Origin: Cocos nucifera
Lineage: Eukaryota; Streptophyta; Magnoliopsida; Arecales; Arecaceae
Assembly: GCA_006176705.1 (NCBI GenBank)
Contig: QRFJ01000085.1
Span: 1,263,523 to 1,327,522 of the forward strand
Direction: 5' to 3'
DNA: 64,000 nt
A model generated the notes under the pieces. The model made no database searches and had not been told where the DNA came from. It was given only the letters and a program-made list of their open reading frames with translations. The translations under genes were made by a program, and so were the position numbers. Positions within the stretch are counted from its first letter, which is position 1; every line of letters begins with the position of its first letter. This document shows positions 1 to 11,272 of the stretch, one piece after another.

Positions 1-668
1 TGACTAAAGAAGAAGTCCAAAAGGAGTTTGGCTCATATAAAAATCCGACTGAAGAAGAAATTCATAGGAAGTTTGGCTCTTAAAGAAATTTAACTAAAAA
101 AGAAGTCTGAAAGAAGTTCGACTCCTGAAGGTACTAGACTAAAGGAGAAGTTCGGAAGGAGTTCGACTCTTAGAGGAATCTGATTGAAGAAGAAATCCGA
201 AAGAAGTTTGGCTCCTAGAGAAATTTGGCTGAAAGAAAAATTTGGAAGGAGTTCGACTCCTGGAGGAACTTAACTGAAGGAGAAGTTTGAAAGGAGTTTG
301 GCTCCTGTAGAAATTCGACTAAACGAAAAATTCGGAAGGAATTTGGCTCCTATAAGAATCCGACTAAAGGAGAGGTTCGGAAGGAGTTCGACCACTAGAA
401 GGGTCGACTGATGAAGAAGTAATTTGAAAGGAGTTCGTCTCCTAGAGGAGTCTGACTGAAGAAGAAATTCTTAAGAAGTTCGACCACTGGAGGAGCCCGA
501 TTGATGAAGAAGTAATCCAGAAGGAGTTCGGTTGAAGTTCGAAAGGAGTTCGGCTAGAGTTTGGCCGTTGGAGAAAAAAATTTTGATTGAAGCTCTTCTG
601 TGATTACCAGTTGCATTAGGCTAAGCATTAGACTAGACTTCGATGGGAGTGGGATTTATTCCCAATAA
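1..668 (-). repeat. 3' LTR of element A (partial, cut by window edge)
   Basis: On the minus strand the LTR starts at 668 (TATTGGGAATAAATCC, a decayed form of the family end TGTTGGGGATAAA) and continues off the window. Most of it is a degenerate 45-bp tandem repeat with cores such as GGAGTTCGGCTCCT. It matches the complete LTR at 14050-15443 in order and content. The purine-rich stretch just beyond 668 (AAGTGGGGGG on the minus strand) is the polypurine tract that would prime plus-strand synthesis. Confidence 0.85.
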
Positions 669-779
669 TAGTCCCCCCACTTCTGAGTTCAAAATTTGAA
701 GGAAGGGAGCATGAAAAAGATGACTACCGAAGTTCTTTTTTGGGCTCTACATCCGTTGGGGTTGAAGCTCAGGGGAGAC

Positions 780-2030
780 CTTATCTTCAGCCGAGATTAA
801 CGTTGAAGTTGAAGCTCAAAAGAGATCTTATCTTCAGCCGAGGTTGACGTTGAAGTTGAAGCTCGGAGAAGATCTTTTCTCCAATCGAGGTTGAAGAAAT
901 CTTATCTCCTATTGATGTAGACGTTGAAGCTCGGAGGAGATCTTATCTCCAGCCAAGGTTGAAGAAGATCTTATCTCCTATTGACGTAGACGTTGAAGCT
1001 CGGAGGAGATCTTATCTCCAGCCAAGATTGAAGGAGATCTTATCTCCTGTTGACGTAGATGTTGAAGAAGCTCGGAAGAGATCTTATCTCCAACCGAGGT
1101 TCGGAAAGATCTTGTCTCCTATTAATATTACAATTAAAGCTCGTGGGAGATCTTATCTCCAGCCAAGGTTGAAGGAGATCTTATCTCCTATTGATGTAGA
1201 CATTGAAGCTCGGAAGATATCTTATTTCCAGCCGAGGTTGAAGATCTTATCTCTTGTTGACGTAGATATTGAAGCTTAGGAAAGATTTTATCTCCAACCG
1301 AGGTTGAAGGAGATCTTATCTCCTGTTGACGTAGACGTTGAAGAAGCTCGGAGGAGATTTTATCTCCAGCTGAGGTTCAGAAAAATCTTATCTCCTGTTG
1401 ACGTTGCAGTTGAAGCTCGTGGAAGATCTTATCTCCAGTTGAGGTTGAAGGAGATCTTATCTCCTATTGATGTAGATGTTGAAGCTTAGAGAAGATCTTA
1501 TCTCCAATCGAGGTTGAAGGAGATCTTATCTTCTATTGACGTAGACGTTGAAGCTTGGAGAAGATCTTATCTCTAGTCGAGGTTGAAGGAGATCTTATCT
1601 TCTGTTAACATAGACGTTGAAGGAGCTCGGGAGAGATCTTATCTTCAGCCAAGGTTCAGGAAGATCTTGTCTCCTATTGATGTTGCGGTTGAAGCTCATG
1701 GGAGATCTTATCTCTAGCCAAGATTGAAGGAGATCTTATCTCCTATCGATGTAGATGTTGAACCTCGGAAGAGATCTTATCTCCAACCGAGGTTGAAGGA
1801 GATCTTATCTTCTGTTGACGTAGACGTTGAAGCTCGGAGAAGATCTTATCTCCAACTAAGGTTGAAGAATATTTTATCTCCTGTTGATATAGAAGCTCGG
1901 AGAAGATCTTATCTCCAACCGAGGTTAAAGAAGATCTTATCTCCTATTGACGTAGACATTGAAAAAGCTCGGAGAAGATCTTATCTCCAGCCGAGGTTAA
2001 AGAAGATCTTATCTTCTCTTCTCATCTCGT
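780..2030. repeat. Tandem array, about 69-bp unit, 3' non-coding part of element A
   Basis: About eighteen diverged units lie between the integrase end and the 3' LTR. Each unit has two copies of the inverted repeat GGAGATCTTATCTCC (arms GGAGAT/ATCTCC, 3-base spacer) separated by spacers with GTTGACGTAGACGTTGAAGC. The plus strand, antisense to the element, stays open over several units and spells a 23-residue peptide repeat. I take this as a by-product of repeat composition. Elements E and F have a 63-bp version. Confidence 0.9.
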
Positions 2031-2034
2031 CTAA

Positions 2035-2440
2035 AATGAATAAGACCTTCGATTTTGCTCACGTTAGGACGAGGTTCTCCTCCTATTTCTAATGGACTGT
2101 AGGGGCACATAAGGGCCGTTATCAAGACTTCTTCCTCCATCTTATCTAAAATGAACGAGGTCTTCGACTTTGCTCGTGTTAGGATGAGGTTCTCCTCCTA
2201 TTCCTAATGGGCTATAGGGGCGCATAAGGGCCATTATCAGGGCCTCTCCCCTCATCTCGTTTAAAATGAACGAGGCCTTCAACTTTACTAATATTAGAAT
2301 GAGGTTCTCCTTCTATTCCTAACGGGCTGAAGAGGCACATAAGGACCGTTGTCATGGCCTCACCCCTCATCTCGTCTAAAATGAATGAGGCCTTCGACTT
2401 GCTTATGTTAGGACGAGGTTCTCCTCCTATTCCTAACATG
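2035..2440. repeat. 115-bp-type tandem array of element A
   Basis: About three and a half diverged copies of the unit that is far better preserved at 45207-46280 in element D. Landmarks are the inverted pair GTTAGGA/TCCTAAC, the phrase GACGAGGTTCTCC and the text CATAAGGGCC. It sits between the integrase stop and the 69-bp array, the same place as in B and D. Confidence 0.85.
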
Positions 2441-2530
2441 ACCACTATTGATTACTTCTTCCCTATCATCACATAGTTTTTACACCAAGAAATAATATCA
2501 TTAAAATGAAGGAGTTTTATTGATGAAAAA

Positions 2531-3880
2531 TTATTGGTAGTACATTCTTAAATTTTCTGAATTCCAAGATCGTAGGAGCGTCGTCCCTCCGAGCTCTTTC
2601 AGACGATAGGTTTCAGATCGGACGACCTTCTTTACTTCATACAAACCTTTCCAATTTGGGGTAAGCTTCTCCTGGCTCTGAGGCTAAGAGATGGCGGCTT
2701 ACCGAAGCACTAAGTCCCCCACTCTGAATATTTTACCTCTAACTTTAGAGTTATAGTATCGGGCCACTCTCCACCTGTAGGCCGCCATCCGAATCTAGGC
2801 GTCCTCTCTTTTTTCTTCAAGTAGATTGACATTGATTCTGAGGTTCTGTGAGTTATACTGCTCATTGAAGGCCACAATCCACGTTGATGGGAGCTTAAGC
2901 TCGATTGGGATGACTGCCACCGTTTTAAAAGCCAAGATGAATGGTGTTTCTTCAGTCGGTAGCCTTTGAGTAGTTCAGTACGTCTAGAGGATGTGGTAGA
3001 GCTCGTCTACCCAAGCCCCCTTTGCTCTATCGAGCCTTATCTTGATGCCTTGTAGTAGGATTCGATTGGTCACTTCAGCTTTTCCATTTGCCTGTGGGTG
3101 AGCTACCGATGTAAGGTGGTGGGAGATATTTAGGTCTTCGCAGAACTCGACAAACCTCATCCCAGCGAACTATCGTCCGTTATCTGTTATGAGAGTTCGG
3201 AGCAGACCGAACCAATAGACTATTGACTTTCAGATGAAGTCCTATACCTTGGTCTCGGTAATTTTTGCTAGTGGTTCGGCTTCGACCCATTTAGTGAAGT
3301 AGTCGATCATGATCAAGAGGAACTTTCATTGCTCGAATGCTGTTGAAAAAGAGCCTAATATGTCCATTTTTCACTACGCAAATGGCCAAAGTGCACTTAG
3401 CGGAGTAAGCTCGAAGGCTGGCTGTCTTTGTAGGTTTGCATTCTTCTGATAGTGGTCACATTTCTTGACATACTCCATGAAATCATGGTACAAGATTGGC
3501 CAATAGTATCCTTATCGAAGTAGTTTTTATGACAGGGACCTGGCTCTTATATGACTTTCACAAATTCTCTCGTACACTTTCCATAATGCGAAGTCGATCT
3601 CTGAAAGTCGGAGATATCTCAGCAGTGGCAGCGAATATGATCTCTTATATAATTTGCCCTCATACAAAATGTATCGAGAGGCTTGATTCCTAAGTTTTCG
3701 AGCTTCTTTCGGATCATAAGGAAGAACTCCTTCTTTGAGATAGGCAACCAACGGATCAATCCAGCTTGGCTCGAGCTCCGTCTGTATAATGAACTATGAT
3801 TCCTTCAAGCTTGGATATTTTAGAGTTTTGAAAATACTTCTTTGGATAGTTCGGCTGGGACTGAAGTGGCCAATCTATCG
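2531..3880 (-). pseudogene. Integrase region of element A
   Basis: Translation of the minus strand with shifts gives the integrase tail ending NLRMYYQ and a TAA at 2531-2533, matching the tail of element D. Upstream lie the core landmarks IDYFTKWVEAE (first catalytic Asp) and TDNGR (second), the latter followed by an in-frame stop. The zinc-binding region at 3527-3751 reads VYERICESHIRARS where D reads VHEGLCGSHLGARS, so the first zinc-binding His is lost. Integrase would insert the cDNA copy into the genome; this copy cannot be functional. Confidence 0.85.
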
Positions 3881-5227
3881 AATGCCAAAACTGTCGAAGA
3901 CTGGAGTCAAATTCTTTACTTTCTTAAGATATTTCATCATACTTTCCTTCCGTGCTTCATAATTGCCACTAACTTGGCCGACCACTAATTGAGAATCACT
4001 GTAGACTTGAAGTCGATCTACTTTTAATTCTCTTACTATTTTTAATCTAGCGATCAACGCTTCATATTCAGCCCTATTATTAGTTGCAGAAAATTCGAAG
4101 CATAGTGCGTACTCAACGACGACTCCCTCGAGGCTGACTAAGACTAACCTCACATCTGCTCCAGTGGAGTTGAACGAACCATCCATGTACAGGGCCCAAA
4201 AATCTTCAAAAAGGTCGGCACTTTCTTTGGGGAGGCTTGATTGTGACAATAGAGCACCGATCTCATTCTGTTTAAGCTCGACAACATCTGGAATGGTATA
4301 TTCTACTATAAAATCTAGTAATATCCGAATTTTGATCGATGGCTGGGGTCGATAATTGATGTCGAACTCCATGAGCTCGATCGTTCATTTTGTGATTCTT
4401 TCCAAAGCATCTATTCGATGAAGAACTACTTTTATTGGTTGATCTATGAGGACCGTTATGGTGTACCCCTGAAAGTATGATCGGAGTCTTCTGACAGCGA
4501 TTAAAAGAGAGTAGGTTAATTTCACCAGCTTAGAGTACCTGATCTCTACATCCCTTAGGATCCAATTTATGTAGTAGATCGATCGCTGCATCTTCGCTTC
4601 CTTCTTGATCAGGACTGCTGTCAAGACCATTGGAGAGACTGCTAGGTACAAGAATAATTCTTCTCCAAGTTTGGGTTTTGCCAATAGTGGGAGTGAGCCG
4701 AGGTAGTTTTTGAGCTCCTCAAATGCTCGTTGGCACTCCATCGTCCAGCAGAAGTTCTTTGATTGCTTGAAAACTTGGAAGAAGGACATGCATCGTTCGA
4801 CCGATCATGACATAAAGTGATTTAGGGATGCCATTTTTTCAGTCCTGTGCTGAACTTCTTTGATTATTCTTGGAGCAGTCATCTTTCGAATAGCTCGAAT
4901 TTTCTCTGAATTTGCTTCAATCCCACATCTTGACACCATAAATACTAGAAACTTTCCTAAGGTCATACCAAAGGCGCACTTGGTCTGGTTTAGCTTCATC
5001 TTATGCTTTTTGAGTGCACTGAAGGTCTCTTCGAGATCGACGAGGTGGTTTATAGAAGCTCAACTTTTGACGAGCATGTCATCCACATACACCTCCATAT
5101 TACGATCGATTTACTCCTTAAAGATCTTGTTGACCAGGCGCTAATATGTTGTCCCTACATTCCTGAGCCCAAAGGGCATAATCTTGTAACAGTAAAGACC
5201 ATGGTCAGTAACAAAAGCGATGCCATC
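3881..5227 (-). pseudogene. RNase H domains and 3' part of reverse transcriptase, element A
   Basis: Two RNase H-type domains are visible. 3875-4372 is the archaeal-type domain (LYMDGSFNSTGA, NNRAEYEALIA, VYSDSQLVVGQ). 4385-4789 is the standard Ty3 RNase H (LFLYLAVSPMVL, IYYINWILRD). The RT active site YVDDMLVKS lies near 5060-5100 and is soon followed by a stop. The thumb region (LNQTKCAFGMTLGKFL) is at 4805-4999. The RT reading is cut at 5227 by element B and resumes beyond 11272. Confidence 0.87.
5223..5227. repeat. Target site duplication of element B, left copy
   Basis: CCATC directly precedes the first base of B's 5' LTR and recurs directly after its 3' LTR at 11268-11272. Confidence 0.92.
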
Positions 5228-6371
5228 TGTTGGGGATAAACTCCGTTCCTGCCGAAGTCTAGCCCGATGCCCTGCCGAAGTCTAGCCCGATGCAACCAAT
5301 AGCCATGGAAGAGCTTCAACGGACGAGCCTTAGCCAAACTGTTACAACCGACCAAACTATCCAGCCGGCCGAGCTCCTTCGAACTTCCAGCATTCAGACC
5401 GAACCCCTCCAACCGGTCGAGCTACCTAGCGACCGAGCTTCTCAAACTCCCAGCGGTCGAGCTCCTTCTAACCCCTTCAGCCAGCCAATTTGCTTAGCGA
5501 CCGAGCTCTTAGAACTCTAAGCGGTTGGGCTTTAATGGAATTTTCCAGCATCCAAACTCCTCAGCTATCGTCCCTCGATCAAACTTTTAGTGATCGAGCT
5601 CCTTACGAACTCCCAACGGTCGAACTACTTAGCTGTCGAGCTCCTTCAGACTCCTCATCCGTCGAGCTTCTTCGGACTCCCACCGAACCCCTTCAGCCGG
5701 CCGAGCTACTTAGCGGCCGAGCTCCTTGGACCCAGCAGCCGGGCTCTAGCCGAACCCAACCACCGAGCTTCAGCCAGACCCCCGCGAGAGTCGAACTCTC
5801 TCCGCATCGTTACAATCAGATGCCTACGGGAGCCGAACTCCTTCCAAGCTTCCTCTTTAGGAGCCCGAACTCCTCCGAAGTGGGCACACGATGAAGGCCT
5901 TCAATCCTTCATTCGGCTGGCTCTGCAGCCATCATCAATCCACCGTAAGCTCTGCAACCCTCACCATCAGTCCACCACAAGCGATAGCGATCTGCCATCA
6001 AGCGACGATGGCTGTCACCATCAACGTGCCGTAGATGGCACCTCCCCGAGAGACTGACTCCGTCGAACCTCGAGTGGCCCGTCAGCACGCGACTGCAGCT
6101 GTCACCATCAAGCTTCGCTATAAAAAGGATCTTTCAGATACGCTAATTCTAATCTCTCTGATCTCTAAGCTCTCCTCTTCTTCTCTAAGCTTCAGAACTC
6201 ATTCTCGAGCACTCTATTCCTGTTGGCCAGAGCTGACTTGAGCATCGGAGGGTCCTACCGGAGCCACCCCCCACCAGCTCCAGATGGGACTTTATTTTGT
6301 AGGTCCCCGATGGCAACCTCTTTGGCCTCGACTTTGGCTACCTTCGACGACGACCAGTTTCTGCACTAATA
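5228..6371 (+). repeat. 5' LTR of element B
   Basis: Starts TGTTGGGGATAAACTCCG and ends CTGCACTAATA, where the 3' LTR has CTGCACCAACA. Most of U3 is made of short degenerate repeats around CGGCCGAGCTCC. A 23-bp direct duplication at 5248-5293 is present in full only in this LTR. A TATA box (TATAAAAA) at 6119-6126 marks the probable U3/R start. Confidence 0.92.
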
Positions 6372-6392
6372 GAATGGCGCTAGAGGAAGGGC
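6372..6392 (+). promoter_or_regulatory. Primer binding site region of element B
   Basis: Directly after the LTR the sequence reads GAATGGCGCTAGAGGAAG. Elements C and D have related text at the same place (D: TTGGCGCTAGAAGGAAGG). TGGCGC fits a tRNA 3' end of the GCGCCA type; the tRNA species cannot be fixed from here. Confidence 0.6.
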
Positions 6393-6495
6393 CTGAATCT
6401 TCGAGATTCTCTTATTCTTAAAGGAGTGCTCAGCGATGATTTTTCTCTCTCCGGAGATCCGTTCTTCCTCACTAGAGCTCTCTTCTGAAGAGAAA

Positions 6496-8010
6496 ATGCC
6501 TCGAGAGCTTCGACTCGACGACCGGCTCTCATTGCAGCCCAGGCTCCACTCGAAGCCACCACAGATGTAGAGCAGTTCTGGATGGGCTCGCGGCCCCGCC
6601 GAGATGATACAGGCCATGCGACAACCTTGGGTGGAGACTTTACCAGCAAGCCGCCATGAGGATGCGAGGAACCGACCTTGAGGCAGAGCGTTTGGGCATA
6701 CCAATCGCATTTGGGAAGGAGAAATGGAGAGTTGAAGTTCTCTTGCGGAAGGCTTCGCAAGAAAGTGGAGTAAAGTTCAGCTCAAGCGAGGCCAAACCCC
6801 CACTCAAGCCCATCATCGAGGAAGCCCCGACAGAGGAGCATGAACATCCTCAGGAGAAGGTTTTGCAAGAAGACGGAATGAAGTTCAACCGTGTCCAAGG
6901 AGGCGGAATGAAGTTCGGCAACGCCCACAACCTCCCCAGCGCAAGTGAGGCCGAACTTCGCCTCACTTCGCCTCGAGCTCGCCACCAAGAAAGCCTTGAT
7001 AAAAGAACATGAAGTCCTCCCGACGAAAGCATGAGTGAAGTTCGATGCAAGCAAGGCTGAACTTCTCCTCGAGTATGTCATCAACGAAACCCCTAAACAA
7101 AGAATTCACAGGAGGTGGAATGAAGTTTGGGCAAGCAAAGCCAAGCTCCACATCAAGCTCGTCGTCAAGAAAGTTCGGACGAAAGAAGCAGGAGGTTCTC
7201 CCACGCAAGGTTTCACGAAAAAATGGAATGAAGTTCGGCAGCGCAAGGAAAGCCGAACTCCACCTCGAAGCAAAGCCGAACTTCCCTTCGAAGCTCCTCA
7301 TCCGAGTGAAGTTCGACGCAAGTGAGGGCGGAACGAAGTTCTCCCACGGAATGAAGTTCGGGCAAGCAAAGCCGAGCCTCTCCCTGCAAGCAAGAAAGTT
7401 CGGACAAAAGAAGCATGAAGTCCTCCTGAGGAGGCTTTCGCGGGAGAGCAGAACGAAGTTCGACGCAAGTGAGGCCGAACTCCACCTCGAAGCTCATCAT
7501 CAGATTGAAGTTCGGTGCAAGCAAGGCCGAACTCCACCTCGAGCTAGCCTCCAAGGAAACCACTACAAAGATTTCATAGGAGGTGAGATGAAGTTCGGCC
7601 ACGCTCAAGACCGCCCGAGGGCAACCGAGGCCGAACTCCGTACGACTCTAAGGAGGTCCGGACGAAGAAGCATGAAGTTCTCCCGCGGAAGGTTTCACGA
7701 AAAAGTGGAATGAAGTTCGGCGCAAGCGAGGCCGAACTCCCCCTCATAAAGTTCCCCCATAGGTTCTGCGACTACGCCCCCTCAACGCTCCTCGAACTCA
7801 ATTTCTCACGAAAGTTAGGAGCCAGCTGCCAAGATTAGAAGGGTTACGGTCTCCCCCAAACAAACGCGATCGAAATAAGTACTGCATCTACCGTCGCGAC
7901 CACAGCCATGACACCGAGGAATGCATCCAGCTGCCAGACCAAATTGAGGAGCTTGTCAGGAAGGAGTGGCTGGGTAAATTCCTTCGACGGGGGAAGATCG
8001 GCTAAGGATG
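6496..8010 (+). pseudogene. gag relic of element B, expanded by internal repeats
   Basis: Starts at the ATG at 6496 (MPRELRLDDR, compare MPPRRASTRR in D) but stops early. The text around 6570, equivalent to EQFNLLVQQVRGL of D, is still recognisable at DNA level. From about 6720 to 7770 the reading is replaced by many direct repeats containing GAAGTTCGG and GGCCGAACTCC. The zinc-knuckle region returns at 7870-7960 (YCIYRRDHSHDTEECIQLPD), degraded from the CX2HX4HX4C pattern of D. Gag would form the particle shell; this copy cannot. Confidence 0.8.
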
Positions 8011-8222
8011 CTGCCGTAACCACAAACTACAAGGTCGGCCGCCTCACGACGTCATCAACGCCACCCCGGGGAGGAGCTTGGTACATCGGCGATTCGTCGT
8101 CTCCCAGCGATAAAGCAGAAGCATGCTCCAAATTAAGGAGGCCAGTGTGGGATAGAGGAGGTCGTCTGGATGGGACTTGCTGCCCGAGGGAACTCAGAGG
8201 AACAACGCTCCGACGATCCTGA
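8010..8222 (+). pseudogene. Gag-integrase fusion scar, element B
   Basis: Text resembling the gag end (GTCGGCCGCCTCACGACGTC) is followed within about 150 bp by the integrase tail (near 8120-8222, CCCGAGGGAACTCAGAGGAA). The roughly 3.7 kb of pol that separates these in element D is missing. The join differs from those in C and E/F. Confidence 0.7.
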
Positions 8223-8329
8223 AACGGGGATGTGCTGTCCGTAACTTTTCTTCGGTAAAATTCTTTCCTTCTGATAATATTGTTTCTAGATGCAAAAACT
8301 GTGTTATGACAGCGAAGGAGCAGTCAACA

Positions 8330-9400
8330 GTCACCGCGTTAGGAACAGAAGGAGAACCTCATCCTAACGCGAGCAAAATCGAAAGCCTCATTCACAAAGG
8401 ATGACATAGGGGGAGACGGACGATGGTCCGAATGTGCCCCCACAGCCCGTTAGGAATAAAAGGAGAACCTCATCCTAATGCGAGCAAAGTTGAAGGCCTC
8501 ATTCACAAAGGACGAGATGGGGGGAGAGGTGCGGACGACGGTCCGTAGGTGCCCCCACAGCCCGTTAGGAACAGGAGAGAGAACCTCGTCATAACGCGAG
8601 CAAAGTCGAAGGCCTCGTTCACAAAGGATGAGATGAAGAAAGACGGACGACGGTCCGAATATGCCCCCACAGCCCATTAGGAAAAGAAGGAGAACCTCGT
8701 CCTAACGCGAGCAAAGTCGAAGGCCTCGTTCATAAAGGACGAGATGGAAGGAGAGAGGCACGGACGACGGTCCGTAGGTGCCCCCACAGCCCGTTAGGAA
8801 TAGGAGGAGAACCTCGTCCTAATGCGAGCAAAGTCAAAGACCTCATTCACAAAGGACGAGATGGGGGAAGACGGACGGACGATCCGAATGTCCACAGCCT
8901 CGTTAGGAACAGAGGGAGAACCTCGTCCTAACGCGAGCAAAGTCGAAGGCCTCGTTCACAAAGGATGAGATGGGGGGAAGAGGCACGGACGACGGTCCGT
9001 AGGTGCCCCCACAGTCCATTAGAAATAGGAGGAGAACCTCATCCTAATCCGAGCAAAGTCGAAAGCCTCGTTCACAAAGGACGAGATGGGGGGAGAGGTG
9101 CGGACGACGGTCCGTAGGTGCCCCATAGCCCATTAGGAATAGGAGGAGAACCTCATCCTAACGCGAGCAAAGTCAAAGGCCTCGTTCATAAAGGACGAGA
9201 TGGAGGGAGACGGACGACGGTCCGAATGTGCCCCCACAGCCCGTTAGGAATAGGAGAAGAACCTCGTCCTAACGCGAGCAAAGTCGAAGGCCTCGTTCAC
9301 CTTAGACGAGATGGGGGAAGACGGACGACGGTCCAAATGTGCCCCCACAGTCCGTTAGAAATAGGAGGAGGAGAACCTCGTCCTAACGCGAGCAACAACC
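8330..9400 (+). repeat. 115-bp-type tandem array of element B
   Basis: About nine units with variable lengths, each with GTTAGGA...TCCTAAC, GCGAGCAAAGTCGAAGG, GACGAGATGG and CGGACGACGGTCCG. Many differences between units are CG to CA or TG changes, as expected from decay of methylated CpG. The array lies between the integrase relic and the AGATCT-rich array. Confidence 0.92.
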
Positions 9401-9990
9401 TCAGCTAGAGATAAGATCTCCTTCGAGCGACCGTTGACAATCTCGGCTAGAGATAAGATCTCTCCCGAAGCGACCGAGTCAACCTCGGTTAGGAATAGGA
9501 GGAGAACCTCGTCCTAACGCGAGCGACAACCTCGGTTAGAGATGAGATCTCTTCCAAGCGATCGGTGACAACCTCGGCTAGAGATAAGATCTCTCCTGAG
9601 TCAACCTCGGTTAGGAACAGAAGGAGAACCCCATCCTAACGCGAGCGAAGTCCGAGTCTGAGCTCCGAAGTCCACAGGAAATAGGATCTCCATCAACCTC
9701 GGCCTCCCGAGCGATCGTGGACAACTTTGGCTATGGAACAGATCTCCCCCGAGTGACCGGGTGAACCTTGGCTGGAGAGCTTCAACTTCAACCTCGGCCA
9801 GAGAAGATCTCTCCCGAGATGTAGAGACAACCTCGACCAGAGATAAGATCGGAGACAACCTCATCCTGAGATTAGATCTCTCCTGAGCGCCCGTATCCAC
9901 CTTGGTTGTAGGAGACAATATCGCCCTCGATGAACTCAACCTCCGACCTCGATTGCAGAAGACGAGGCCTACCTTAACCTCGATTGGAGA
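9400..9990. repeat. AGATCT-rich tandem array of element B
   Basis: Irregular units of roughly 35-60 bp read CAACCTCGGCTAGAGATAAG then ATCTCTCCCGAGCGACC. The core is the inverted repeat GGAGATAAGATCTCC or close variants. It is the same array type, in the opposite orientation, as 780-2030. Confidence 0.85.
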
Positions 9991-10090
9991 TGAGATCCCC
10001 CCGAGCTTTAAGCTGAACCAGCATGGAGCCCAGAAGAAGACTTCGGCAGTCATCTTTTCTGCACTCCCTTCCTTCGAGTTTCGAACTCGG

Positions 10091-10105
10091 GAGTAGGGGG
10101 GCTAC
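10091..10105 (+). promoter_or_regulatory. Polypurine tract of element B
   Basis: GAGTAGGGGGGCTAC lies directly before the 3' LTR. Elements A, C and D have the same G-rich tract at the same position. It would serve as RNase H-resistant primer for plus-strand DNA. Confidence 0.75.
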
Positions 10106-11267
10106 TGTTGGGGATAAACCCCGTTCCTATCAAAGTCTAGCCCGATGCCTTGCCTAATGCAACCGGTAGCCGTGGAAGAGCTTCAACGGACGAGCCTTAG
10201 CCAAACCGTTACAGCCGGTCGAACTGCCCAATCGATCGAGCTCCTTCGGACTTCCAGCATCCAGACCGAACCCCTCCAGCCGGTCAAGCTGCCTAGCGGC
10301 CGAGCTTCTCAAACTCCCAGCGGCCGAGCTCCTTCGAACCTCTTCAGCCAGCCGAATTGCTTAGCGGCCGAGCTCTTAGAACTCTAAGCGGCCGGGCTTT
10401 AACGAAATTTCCCAGCGCCCGAACTCCTCAGCTATCATCCCTCGACCAAACTTCTAGCGACCGAGCTCCTTACGAACTCCCAGCAGTCGAAATACTTAAC
10501 TGCCGAGCTTCTTCGGACTCCTCATCCATCGAGCTTCTTCGGACTCCTCATCCGTCGAGCTTCTTCGGACTCCCACCGAACCCCTTCAGCCGACCGAGCT
10601 ACGTAGCGGTCGAGCTCCTTGGACCCAGCAGCCGGGCTCTAGCCGAACCCAACCGCCGAGCTTCAATCAGAATCCCGCGAGAGTCGAACTCTCTCCGCGT
10701 CATTATAGTCAGACGCCTACGGAAGCCGAACTCCTTCCAAGCTTCCTCTTTAGGAACCCGAACTCCTCTGAAGTGGGCACACGATGAAGGCCTTCAACCC
10801 TTCATTCGGTTGGCTCTGTAGCCATCACCATCAGTCCACCGCAAGCTCTGCAACCATCACCATCAGTCTGCCGTAAGTGATAGCGACCTGCCATCAAGCA
10901 GCGATGGCTGTCACCATCAATGTGCCATAGACGGCACCTTTCCGAGAGACTAACTCCACCGAACCTCGAGCGGCCCGTCAGCACGCGGCTACAGCTGTCA
11001 CCATCAAGCTCCACTATAAAAAGGACCCTCCAAATATGCTAATTCTAATCTCTCTGATCTCTAAGCTCTCCTCTTCTTCTCTAAGCTTCGGAACTCATTT
11101 CCGAGCACTCCATTCCTGTTGGCCAGAGCTAACTTGAGCGTTGGAGGATCCTACCGAAGCCGCCCCCCACCGACTCCGAATGAAACTTTATTTTGCAGAT
11201 CCCCGACGGTGACCTCCTCGGCCTCGACTCTGGCTACCTCCAGCGACGACCAGTTTCTGCACCAACA
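10106..11267 (+). repeat. 3' LTR of element B
   Basis: Starts TGTTGGGGATAAACCCCG and ends CTGCACCAACA, giving the terminal inverted pair TGTTGG/CCAACA. TATA box TATAAAAA at 11015-11022. It is followed at once by the second CCATC target copy. Confidence 0.93.
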
Positions 11268-11272
11268 CCATC
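11268..11272. repeat. Target site duplication of element B, right copy
   Basis: CCATC, identical to 5223-5227. Beyond it the reverse transcriptase reading of element A continues (FMDDFFGYN on the minus strand). Confidence 0.92.

Larger units (their letters stand above)
5228..11267 (+). mobile_element. Element B: pol-less Tat-like LTR retrotransposon nested in element A
   Basis: A complete LTR-internal-LTR unit of 6040 bp in the opposite orientation to its host A, with identical 5-bp target duplications. The internal region goes primer binding site, degraded gag, gag zinc-knuckle region, a short integrase-tail relic, a 115-bp-type array, a shorter AGATCT-rich array, polypurine tract. Protease, reverse transcriptase, RNase H and the integrase core are absent, so mobilisation must have relied on enzymes from a relative. 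The LTRs are 1144 and 1162 bp and visibly diverged, so the insertion is not recent. Confidence 0.92.

Noticed and set aside
6366..7608. Several 80-130-residue minus-strand ORFs within element B
   Set aside because: They read opposite to gag through repeat-rich DNA and have no family features.
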